Assembly: GCA_902826095.1 (NCBI GenBank)
Contig: CADEDN010000014.1
Location: 1-64,000 of the forward strand
Length of the DNA stretch: 64,000 bases
Reading direction: 5' to 3'
DNA from: an uncultured Alphaproteobacteria bacterium
GTDB taxonomy: Bacteria; Pseudomonadota; Alphaproteobacteria; Caulobacterales; Parvularculaceae
In this document: in pieces, positions 34,215-41,925 of the stretch
Numbering within the stretch: position 1 is the stretch's first letter
Layout of the letters: the number at the start of each line of letters is the position of its first letter
Position numbers and translations under genes: made by a program
The notes under the pieces: generated by a model
Databases searched by the model: none
Seen by the model: only the letters and a program-made list of their open reading frames with translations
What the model was told of the DNA's origin: nothing

Positions 34215-36239
34215 ATGGGCGAGAATGACGGCAAGGGCGAGGATCCGCACGGAACACTCGCGGTCGCGCTGTCGCACGGTTTCAGCCTGCTGTCGAAAGA
34301 CGCCGCGCTCGCGGCCGAACAGGCGGGCGAAATTCTCAAGGCGTTTCCGTCGGACGCGCAAGCTCTCGTACTTTCCGGCGCGGCCAAGCGCCGCCTCGGC
34401 GATGCGCAGGGCGCCATCGCGGCGTTCGACAAGGCGCTGAAAGTCTCGCCTTTCGCCGCCGAGGCGCTGCTCGAAAAGGCGCTTGCGGAAGCAGCGACGG
34501 GCGAGAGCCGGCGCGCCATGAACTCGCTCGCGCATGCGCTGAGCCTGAAACCGGATTTCATCAACGCCTGGCGCGCGCTGGCGGATGAATTGCTGCGCGC
34601 GGGCGACGACGAGGCGGCCGGCCGCGCCTTCGCCAATCATGTGGCGGCGTCGGCGAAAGACCCGGAATTGCTGCAGGCCGGCAAGGCGCTCAACGACAAC
34701 AAGCTCGCCCTCGCCGAACGCCAGCTCAAATCCTACCTCATGCGCGCGCCGACGGACGTCGCGGCGATCCGCATGCTCGCTGAGCTCGCCGCACGCATCG
34801 GACGCTATGTCGACGCGGAAAATCTGCTGTCGCGCTGCGTCGAGCTTGCGCCTGATTTTCGCGCCGCGCGGCACAATCTCGCGATTGTGCAGCTAAGGCA
34901 GGGCAAGGCGGCCGAAGCTGTCACCGAAGCGGAAGCGCTGCTCAAGACCAGCCCGAAGGACCCGGGCTACAGGACGCTTTATTGCGCGGCGCTTGTCCGC
35001 ATCGGCGATTACGACAAGGCTATCAAAAGCTACAATTCGCTGCTCAAGGATCATCCAAAGCAGCCGCGCTCGTGGATGAGTTTCGGCCATGCGCTGAAGA
35101 CCGTCGGCAAGCAGGGAGAGGCGATCGACGCCTATCGCCGGTCAATCGCGCTGCAACCCTCGCTCGGCGAGGCCTATTGGAGTCTCGCCAATCTCAAGAC
35201 CGTCAAATTTTCGGCGCAAGATATCGACACCATGCGCGAACAGCTGACGCGCGAGGATCTCAACGAGGATGATCGGCTCCATCTGCACTTCGCCCTCGGC
35301 AAGGCGCTTGAGGATGAAGGCGCGTTCGCGGAATCCTTCGCGCATTACGAGCGCGCCAACACGCTGCGGCAGAGCCAGGTCGGTTATGACGAAGAGGCGA
35401 TGGCGGGGCGGATCGTCGCTGCGAAGAAATTCTTTACCAAGGAATTGCTGTCGTCGCGCGCGGGCCAGGGCTCGCCCGCGCCTGATCCGATTTTCATTCT
35501 CGGCATGCCGCGCGCCGGCTCGACCCTGATCGAACAAATCCTATCAAGCCATTCGATGATCGAAGGCACGATGGAGCTGCCTGACATCATCGCGATGGCG
35601 CAGCGCCTCGCCGGCAGGAAAAAGCCGAGCGACCCGAGCCGCTATCCCGATTGTCTTGCAGAATTGGACGCGGACGCGTTGCGCGCGCTCGGCGAGGAAT
35701 TCATCGAGCGCACGCGCGTGCAGCGGCGCACGTCAAAGCCCTGTTTCATCGACAAGATGCCGAACAATTTCGCACATGTCGGCTTCATCCGGCTCATTCT
35801 GCCCAATGCAAAAATCATCGACGCCCGCCGCCACCCGATGGCCTGCTGCTTCTCAAACTTCAAACAGCATTTCGCCAAGGGGCAAGGCTTCACCTACGGG
35901 CAAGAGCGGATCGCGCGCTATTATTACGACTACGTCATGCTGATGAAGCATTTCGACGACGTCATGCCGGGCGTTGTGCACCGCGTCATTCATGAGCGCC
36001 TTGTCGACAATCTTGAAGGCGAAGTGAAAGCCCTCCTCGACTTCATCGGAGTTCCCTTTGAAGAGGCGTGCCTGCGCTTTTACGAGACCGATCGGGCGGT
36101 CAGGACCCCGAGTTCCGAACAGGTGCGAAAGCCGATTTTCACGGAAGGCCTCGACTATTGGCGGCACTACGAACCGTGGCTTGGGCCAATGAAGGCGGCA
36201 CTGGGCGATGTGCTTGAGGCGTATCCGGGCGTCCCATAG
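34215..36239 (+). CDS. TPR-repeat protein with C-terminal sulfotransferase domain
   Basis: The first ~400 residues of this 674-aa protein are tetratricopeptide repeats (for example AIAAFDKALKVSPFAAEALLE, YDKAIKSYNSLLKDHPKQPR, AIDAYRRSIALQPSLGEAYW). From ~424 comes a sulfotransferase domain with PAPS P-loop FILGMPRAGSTLIEQILSSH and the 3'-phosphate region IIDARRHPMACCFSNFK. FIDKMPNNFAHVGFI lies between. This TPR-sulfotransferase architecture is common in Proteobacteria, where the TPR part probably holds the protein or glycan acceptor. AAGGCGAC precedes the ATG. It is a second sulfotransferase-type gene next to the glycan locus. Confidence 0.92.
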   Translation: MGENDGKGEDPHGTLAVALSHGFSLLSKDAALAAEQAGEILKAFPSDAQALVLSGAAKRRLGDAQGAIAAFDKALKVSPFAAEALLEKALAEAATGESRRAMNSLAHALSLKPDFINAWRALADELLRAGDDEAAGRAFANHVAASAKDPELLQAGKALNDNKLALAERQLKSYLMRAPTDVAAIRMLAELAARIGRYVDAENLLSRCVELAPDFRAARHNLAIVQLRQGKAAEAVTEAEALLKTSPKDPGYRTLYCAALVRIGDYDKAIKSYNSLLKDHPKQPRSWMSFGHALKTVGKQGEAIDAYRRSIALQPSLGEAYWSLANLKTVKFSAQDIDTMREQLTREDLNEDDRLHLHFALGKALEDEGAFAESFAHYERANTLRQSQVGYDEEAMAGRIVAAKKFFTKELLSSRAGQGSPAPDPIFILGMPRAGSTLIEQILSSHSMIEGTMELPDIIAMAQRLAGRKKPSDPSRYPDCLAELDADALRALGEEFIERTRVQRRTSKPCFIDKMPNNFAHVGFIRLILPNAKIIDARRHPMACCFSNFKQHFAKGQGFTYGQERIARYYYDYVMLMKHFDDVMPGVVHRVIHERLVDNLEGEVKALLDFIGVPFEEACLRFYETDRAVRTPSSEQVRKPIFTEGLDYWRHYEPWLGPMKAALGDVLEAYPGVP

Positions 36240-36291
36240 AGCCGCTTTGGGGTGAAGCCGATACGCCACACTCCCCCGCAAAAAAACCCAT

Positions 36292-36301
36292 TGTGATCAC
36301 A
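36292..36301. promoter_or_regulatory. TGTGATCACA palindrome upstream of the TonB-dependent receptor gene
   Basis: A perfect 10-bp palindrome TGTGATCACA is followed by GCGATTGTGA, so the CRP/FNR-like half-site TGTGA occurs twice within 20 bases. It sits ~100 bases before the receptor start, in a 159-bp gap. The spacing is not that of a standard CRP site (6-bp spacer), so it may bind another regulator or be chance. Confidence 0.3.
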
Positions 36302-36398
36302 GCGATTGTGACGACTCCGCGAACGGGTTAGCTTTTTCCCAAAGGGCGAAGTCCCCCGAACCGGCAACCGGTGCGGGACCATGAAGGGAGTCCAGGAC

Positions 36399-38804
36399 AT
36401 GGCGTTTTCAACTGCTCAAGCCCAGCGCGGCGCGCTGAAAACGGCGCTGCTCGCGTCATCCATGCTGACGGTTGCGGGGCCGGCCTTCGCGCAGGTCGAC
36501 GAAATCACCGTCACCGCGCAAAAACGCGCCGAGAGTCTGCAGGACGTGCCGATCAGCATTACCGCTTTCGGCACGGAGAAACTTGAAGAGCTCGAAGTCT
36601 CGGCGTTCGACGATTACGCGAAGTTTATCCCCAGTCTTTCCTTCCAGTCGACCGGACCCAACACGACGACCGTTTATTTCCGCGGCGTCGTATCGGGCGG
36701 CGACGGCAACCACTCGGCCTCGCTTCCCTCGGTCGGCGTCTATCTCGACGAACAGCCGGTGACCACCATTCTCGGCTTCCTGCCGGTGCATATCTACGAC
36801 ATCGAACGCGTTGAGGGCATCGCGGGGCCCCAAGGAACGCTCTACGGCGCCTCGGCGCAGTCGGGGGTCTTGAGGATCATCACCAACAAGCCGGACCCCG
36901 GCGAGTTCGCTGCGGGCTACGATCTTGAAGTCAACGCCGTCCAGCACGGCGAAGTCGGCTATCAATTTGAAGGCTTCGTGAACCAGCCGGTCGCTGACAA
37001 CGCCGCGATCCGCCTCGTCGGTTGGTACAAGAAAGAAGCCGGCTACATCGACAACGAACTCAGCGGGCGGATTTTCCCGACTTCCGGAATCGGCAAGGAC
37101 AACGCCGCTTTGGCCGAAAACAATTTCAACGATATCGAGACCTACGGCGCGCGCGTCGCGCTTAAAGTCGACCTCAATGAGAGCTGGACTGCTACCGCCT
37201 CAGCCTTCGGCCAGAAGTCGGAAGCTGACGGCGTTAACGTCTTCGACCCTGACATGGGCGATCTCAATGTCGCGCGCTTCGAACCGGACTTCAACGAGGA
37301 CAAATTCGGCCAAGCGGCGCTGACGCTTGAAGGCAAGCTCGGCAGTTTCGACCTCGTCTACGCCGGCTCCTACCTGCGCCGACAGATTGACTCCAATTCC
37401 GACTATACCGACTACGCCTATTATTATGACGCTCTCTTCGGCTCCGGCGCTTATTTCTACGATGATCTTTATAATCTGGTGGACCCGACGCAATTCTATC
37501 AGGGCGACGACTCCTACGGCAAATATGCGAACGAGATCCGCATCTCAACGCCGCAGGACGGTCGATTCCGGGCCGTCGCCGGCTTTTTCCAGAATTACCA
37601 GCGGCACTTCATCCATCAGCAATATATAGTCCGCGACCTCGCCGGCGTCATTTCCGTCACGGGCCATGAGGATACGATCTGGCTGACAGAGCAGAAGCGG
37701 ACCGATCGCGACCTTGCGCTGTTCACGGAAATGGAGTTCGACCTGACCGACCGGCTGACTTTCATCGGCGGCGTCAGAGGCTACAAGTACAAGAACTCAC
37801 TGGTCGGGTTCTTCGGCTACAGCGCCGGCTTCTCATCGCGAACGGGAGAGGCCGCGTGCTTTGGGCCCGCCGTCGTGCCGGGCTCTCCGTGTACGAATCT
37901 TGACCGAACGACAAAGAACACCGGCGAAACCCACAAACTCAGCCTCACTTACGATCTTGACGATTCGAAAATGGTGTACCTCACCTATTCGACCGGGTTC
38001 CGCCCGGGCGGCGTCAACCGTCGCGGAACGCTGCCGCCTTACCTTGAGGACAAGCTGATCAACTACGAGGCAGGCTTCAAAACGTCGTGGGCGGAGAACA
38101 CGTTCGTCTTGAACGGCGCATTCTTCTATCAGAAGTGGAAGGACTTCCAGTTCCCGATCCTCGGCCAGAACGGTCTTACCGAAGTACAGAACGCGGCGCA
38201 GGCGCGCGTCATGGGCTTTGAAGCCGATATGACGTACGCCCCGACGGATCGGTTCACACTCAATGCAGCGCTGTCGATCATTGATGCGGAGCTGACGGAC
38301 AATTTCTGCGGCTTTGTCGACGCAAATGGAGTGCCGGAAACGGACTGCCCGCAGGCGGTCGATGATCCATCGACACCCGACCCGGATGCTGACGAATCCC
38401 AGCCGCCCGAGGCGCCGGACGGCACGCGCCTGCCGATCGTACCGAGGTTCAAAGGCACGCTCACAGCGCGCTACGAGTTCCCGGTCGGCGCCTTGACCGG
38501 CCACGTGCAGGGCTCAGTGTCAGGTCAGGATTCGGCGCCGTCGAACCTGCTCGTCATTGATCAGTCGATCATCGGCGACCAGGAGGGCTTCGTTCTGGCA
38601 GATTTCTCGTTCGGCGTCCGCAGTGACAACTGGCATCTGGTCGCCTACGTGAACAACGCCTTTGACGAACGGCCGGACCTCTTCAGCTTCGTCGCTTGTG
38701 CGATCGAAACGTGCGGCCAGGTCGGCCCTGGCGGCAATAACGGCATCTATCAGGGCACGGCGCAGCCGAGGACCATCGGCCTGCGATTCGGGCAGGACTT
38801 CTGA
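36399..38804 (+). CDS. TonB-dependent outer-membrane receptor
   Basis: The ~801-aa protein has a signal peptide ending AGPAFA (cleavage after residue 31) and a TonB box (DEITVTAQKR). The plug domain has SLQDVPISITAFG, VGVYLDEQPV and VEGIAGPQGTLYGASAQSGVL, and a long beta-barrel ends in the C-terminal aromatic strand RTIGLRFGQDF. It belongs to the large FecA/iroN-like set common in sphingomonads and related groups that import varied ligands, not only siderophores. I start it at ATG 36399 (GGAG eight bases upstream); an ATG 18 bases earlier is possible. It is followed by a strong terminator and an amidohydrolase gene, suggesting peptide or ester substrate uptake. Confidence 0.95.
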   Translation: MAFSTAQAQRGALKTALLASSMLTVAGPAFAQVDEITVTAQKRAESLQDVPISITAFGTEKLEELEVSAFDDYAKFIPSLSFQSTGPNTTTVYFRGVVSGGDGNHSASLPSVGVYLDEQPVTTILGFLPVHIYDIERVEGIAGPQGTLYGASAQSGVLRIITNKPDPGEFAAGYDLEVNAVQHGEVGYQFEGFVNQPVADNAAIRLVGWYKKEAGYIDNELSGRIFPTSGIGKDNAALAENNFNDIETYGARVALKVDLNESWTATASAFGQKSEADGVNVFDPDMGDLNVARFEPDFNEDKFGQAALTLEGKLGSFDLVYAGSYLRRQIDSNSDYTDYAYYYDALFGSGAYFYDDLYNLVDPTQFYQGDDSYGKYANEIRISTPQDGRFRAVAGFFQNYQRHFIHQQYIVRDLAGVISVTGHEDTIWLTEQKRTDRDLALFTEMEFDLTDRLTFIGGVRGYKYKNSLVGFFGYSAGFSSRTGEAACFGPAVVPGSPCTNLDRTTKNTGETHKLSLTYDLDDSKMVYLTYSTGFRPGGVNRRGTLPPYLEDKLINYEAGFKTSWAENTFVLNGAFFYQKWKDFQFPILGQNGLTEVQNAAQARVMGFEADMTYAPTDRFTLNAALSIIDAELTDNFCGFVDANGVPETDCPQAVDDPSTPDPDADESQPPEAPDGTRLPIVPRFKGTLTARYEFPVGALTGHVQGSVSGQDSAPSNLLVIDQSIIGDQEGFVLADFSFGVRSDNWHLVAYVNNAFDERPDLFSFVACAIETCGQVGPGGNNGIYQGTAQPRTIGLRFGQDF

Positions 38805-38829
38805 TCACTGGTTCCTGACGGCTTGATCG

Positions 38830-38868
38830 GCGGGCGGAATGGGGTGACCATTCCGCCCGCTTTAATTT
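38830..38868 (+). terminator. Intrinsic terminator between receptor and amidohydrolase genes
   Basis: A perfect 13-bp stem (gcgggcggaatgg / ggtga / ccattccgcccgc) is followed by tttaattt. It lies 26 bases after the receptor stop and 13 bases before the amidohydrolase start. It would uncouple most receptor transcription from the next gene while allowing some read-through. Confidence 0.82.
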
Positions 38869-38880
38869 GCGGAGCCTTCG

Positions 38881-40158
38881 ATGAAATTCCTGCCGCCCAT
38901 CGCCGCCGCCGTCGGCGTCCTCCTTGCAACCGACGCGGCGGCGGAAATTTCTTACGTCCGCGCGGGTCGCGCCATCGACGTCGAAAAAGGCCGAGTGCTG
39001 ACGGACCAGCTCATTCGAATTGACGAGGGTCGCATTACCTCGGTCGCGCCGTATGCAGCGGCGCCGACGGACGGCGAAATCATCGACTGGTCGGCGAAAA
39101 CAGTCCTGCCGGGCCTCATCGACATGCACACGCACCTAGTCGGCGACATCCAGTCGGCGGGCGTCGCCGATCCTTTGCTGACAAGCGCGGCAGAGGATGT
39201 GCTGATCGGCGCGGCCAACGCGAAAAAGACCTTGCGCGCCGGCTTCACGACCGTCCGCGATGTCGGCGCCTGGCGGGCTTTCGCCGATGTCGCGCTGCGC
39301 GACGCGATCGACAAGAACTATGTCGAGGGGCCGCGGATGGCGGTCGCGGGCGGCTATTTCACCATTCCCGGCGGCGGCGGCGCGCTGACGGGGCTCGCCG
39401 ACGACATGAAGGTCCCCGCCGATTTCGAGCGCGGCGTCGTAGAGGGGCCCGACGACGCGCGCGCCAAAGCCCGCGATTTCCTGCAGCACGATGTCGACTT
39501 CCTGAAGACGATCGCGACCGGCGCGGTCCTCACCATCGGCACCGATCCCGGCATGCCCGAACTTTCCGAAGCGGAACTGCGCGCCATTGTCGACGAGGCG
39601 CGCAAATACGGAAAGAAAGTGACAGCGCACGCGCATGGCGCTGAAGGCGCGAAAAACGCCATTCGCGCCGGCGTCGCGTCGATCGAGCACGGCTCGATCC
39701 TCGACGACGAAGCGCTCTCGATGATGAAAAAGCGCGGCGTTTTTCTTGTCGCCGACATCTACAATGGCGATTACATCGACGAGGTCGGAACGCGCGACGG
39801 CTGGCCCGAGGAGACGCTGCAAAAGAATCGCGACACGACCGAAACCCAGCGCGACGTTTTTCGCAAGGCGGTGAAGATGGGCGTCAAGATCGCCTATGGC
39901 ACGGACTCGGGCGTCTATCCGCATGGCGATAACGCCAAGCAGCTCCCCTACATGGTTAAATACGGCATGACGCCGATCGCGGCGATCCGCTCCGCGACGC
40001 TGTCGGCGGCGGAGCTCCTCGGCTGGGAAAAAGACGTCGGCTCGATCAGCGTCGGGCGTTACGCCGACATGATCGCCGTCGACGGCGATCCGCTTACGGA
40101 TATTTCCGCCCTGACCGGCGACAAGGTCGTCATGAAGGGCGGGGAGATTGTGGAGTGA
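38881..40158 (+). CDS. Periplasmic metal-dependent amidohydrolase (imidazolonepropionase/Xaa-Pro dipeptidase-like)
   Basis: The 425-aa protein has a signal peptide (cleavage near DAAAE) and the amidohydrolase beta-barrel with HxH metal ligands in LIDMHTHLVGD (His83, His85). FLKTIATGAVLT contains the Lys likely to be carbamylated. Further metal ligands are VTAHAHGAEG, ASIEHGSIL and AYGTDSGVYPHG (Asp). Related enzymes hydrolyse Xaa-Pro or other dipeptides and cyclic amides. GGAG stands six bases before the ATG. Its place after a TonB receptor suggests it processes the imported ligand in the periplasm. The substrate is not deducible. Confidence 0.9.
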   Translation: MKFLPPIAAAVGVLLATDAAAEISYVRAGRAIDVEKGRVLTDQLIRIDEGRITSVAPYAAAPTDGEIIDWSAKTVLPGLIDMHTHLVGDIQSAGVADPLLTSAAEDVLIGAANAKKTLRAGFTTVRDVGAWRAFADVALRDAIDKNYVEGPRMAVAGGYFTIPGGGGALTGLADDMKVPADFERGVVEGPDDARAKARDFLQHDVDFLKTIATGAVLTIGTDPGMPELSEAELRAIVDEARKYGKKVTAHAHGAEGAKNAIRAGVASIEHGSILDDEALSMMKKRGVFLVADIYNGDYIDEVGTRDGWPEETLQKNRDTTETQRDVFRKAVKMGVKIAYGTDSGVYPHGDNAKQLPYMVKYGMTPIAAIRSATLSAAELLGWEKDVGSISVGRYADMIAVDGDPLTDISALTGDKVVMKGGEIVE

Positions 40159-40161
40159 TTT

Positions 40162-40280
40162 TCCTTCTCCCGTGGGAGAAGCTGGCGCGAAGCGTCGGAT
40201 GAGGGTTCCGCGCTCGCCTTGAACGACGGGACCCTCACCCGGAATTGCTTCGCAATTCCGACCTCTCCCAAAAGGAGATG
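40162..40280. repeat. REP-like palindromic intergenic element
   Basis: The stretch from cttctcccgtgggagaagctgg through gatgagggt ... accctcaccc to ccgacctctcccaaaaggag is built from nested inverted repeats. The outer part pairs (cttctccc with gggagaag), the middle pairs (gatgagggt with accctca), and the tip is an exact 9-bp stem cggaattgc / ttc / gcaattccg at 40240-40260. This is the style of dispersed elements seen between genes in Rhizobiales and relatives. It separates the amidohydrolase gene from the FAD oxidoreductase gene and may stabilise or terminate the upstream mRNA. Confidence 0.65.
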
Positions 40281-40289
40281 TGAATTTTT

Positions 40290-41897
40290 TTGCCTGGGTT
40301 GAATGTGACGCACAACAAAACCTTTGACGTCGTCATTATCGGCGGGGGCCATAACGGCCTTGTCTGCGCCTTCTATCTCGCCCGCGCCGGCCGCAGGGTC
40401 TGCGTTCTGGAGCGCCGTGAGATCGTCGGCGGCGCCTGCGTCACCGAGGCGTTTCATCCGGGCTTCAGGAACTCGGTCGCAAGCTACGCGGTCAGCCTCC
40501 TCTCCCCGGAAGTCATCGCCGAGATGAACCTCGCGCGACACGGCCTCAAGGTCGTCCTTCGCCCGATGGCGTATTTCTCCCCGACGCCGGACGGGCGCCA
40601 TCTGCTGCTCGGGCGCGACGCCGCCGAAAATCGCGCGACGCTGGCGGCGCTCTCGAAAAATGACGCCGTCGCCTACGACGCCTATCATCAGCGCCTTGAC
40701 CGCCTCGTCGACCTTCTCCGCAAGATGCTCGGCGCGACGCCGCCCAATGTCGGCGGCGGCATTCGCGACATGCTCGCCGCGGCGGGCCTTGCGAACGACA
40801 TGCGAAAACTCGGGCTTGAGGGCCAGCGCGATCTCGTCGATTTCTTCGGCAAGAGCGCCGGCGAGATTCTCGACCATTGGTTCGAGAGCGATCTTCTGAA
40901 AGGCATGCTCGGCTTCGACGCGATCACCGGCTTTTACGGCAGTCCGTATACGCCGGGTTCCGCCTATGTGCTCCTCCATCACGTCTTCGGCGAGGCGAAC
41001 GGCGTCAAGGGCGCCTGGGGCCACGCGATCGGCGGCATGGGCGCGATTACTGAGGCGATGGCGAAAGCCTGCGCGCAAGAGGGCGTCGACATCCGCGTCA
41101 ACGCGCCGGTGAAGGAAGTGGTCCTCAAAAACGGCCGCGCGCAGGGCGTCGTCCTCGCCGACGGAACCGCGATCGCGGCGCGCGCCGTCGCCTCGAACAT
41201 CCACCCGCAACTCCTGTTCGGCGGCCTTGTGCCGAACGACGCGCTGCCGCCGGACTTCGTCGAGCGGATCAGGGGCTGGCGGTCCGGCTCCGGCGTCTTC
41301 CGCATGAATGTCGCGTTGTCGGAATTGCCGAATTTCACGGCGTCGCCCTCGACGGGCGCTGCGCGCCACCATTCGGCGTCGATCCTCATCTCGCCGAGCC
41401 TCGACTATATCGACGCCGCGTTCACAGACGCGCGCCGTTTGGGATGGTCGCGCGCGCCGGCGATCGAGATGCATATTCCAAGCGTCTATGACGACACGCT
41501 GGCGCCCAAAGGCGCGCATGTCGCCAATCTCTTCTGCCAGTATTTCGCGCCGCAATCGCCGGGCGGCAAGAGCTGGGACGACGCGCGCGACGCCGCCGCC
41601 GACACGATCATCGATACGATCAACGCCTATGCGCCGAATTTCCGCGCATCGATCGTCGGGCGCATGGCGCTCTCGCCGCTCGACCTTGAAAGAAAATTCG
41701 CCCTTGTCGGCGGCGACATTTTTCACGGCCAGCTCGGGATCGACCAGCTGTTCAGCGCGCGGCCGATGCTCGGCTGCGCCGATTACCGCAGCCCGATCAA
41801 GGGACTTTACATGTGCGGATCATCGACCCATCCCGGCGGCGGCGTCACCGGCTGGCCGGGGCGCAATGCGGCGCGCGAAATCCTGCGCGACTCTTAA
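40290..41897 (+). CDS. PYROXD2/phytoene desaturase-like FAD-dependent oxidoreductase
   Basis: The 535-aa protein starts with the FAD-binding motif VVIIGGGHNGLVCAFYLA and the ERREIVGGACVTE second motif. It ends with the flavin-binding C-terminus GLYMCGSSTHPGGGVTGWPG, which is characteristic of the PYROXD2/CrtI-like NAD(P)/FAD family. No carotenoid genes are near, so a carotenoid role is not supported. The frame opens at TTG 40290 after AAAGGAG; a GTG at 40305 is an alternative. The M16 peptidase gene follows within 30 bases, then the Rieske oxygenase, making a three-gene unit. Function unknown. Confidence 0.88.
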   Translation: MPGLNVTHNKTFDVVIIGGGHNGLVCAFYLARAGRRVCVLERREIVGGACVTEAFHPGFRNSVASYAVSLLSPEVIAEMNLARHGLKVVLRPMAYFSPTPDGRHLLLGRDAAENRATLAALSKNDAVAYDAYHQRLDRLVDLLRKMLGATPPNVGGGIRDMLAAAGLANDMRKLGLEGQRDLVDFFGKSAGEILDHWFESDLLKGMLGFDAITGFYGSPYTPGSAYVLLHHVFGEANGVKGAWGHAIGGMGAITEAMAKACAQEGVDIRVNAPVKEVVLKNGRAQGVVLADGTAIAARAVASNIHPQLLFGGLVPNDALPPDFVERIRGWRSGSGVFRMNVALSELPNFTASPSTGAARHHSASILISPSLDYIDAAFTDARRLGWSRAPAIEMHIPSVYDDTLAPKGAHVANLFCQYFAPQSPGGKSWDDARDAAADTIIDTINAYAPNFRASIVGRMALSPLDLERKFALVGGDIFHGQLGIDQLFSARPMLGCADYRSPIKGLYMCGSSTHPGGGVTGWPGRNAAREILRDS

Positions 41898-41925
41898 GGA
41901 GCGGATGGCCCGGAGGCCGGTTGAC

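Noticed and set aside
33078-34874. 598-codon minus-strand frame antisense to the aminotransferase and TPR gene
   Set aside because: Composition bias only; the aminotransferase motifs are all on the plus strand.
36302-36398. Possible riboswitch in the TonB-receptor leader
   Set aside because: The GC-rich leader has short pairings but none of the conserved boxes of cobalamin, TPP, SAM or similar riboswitches.
40059-41726. 555-codon minus-strand frame antisense to the FAD oxidoreductase
   Set aside because: No motif, and crosses an intergenic repeat.
41308-41925. Upstream extension of the M16 peptidase frame through the FAD oxidoreductase gene
   Set aside because: Would bury the signal peptide internally; the ATG at 41926 is well placed.
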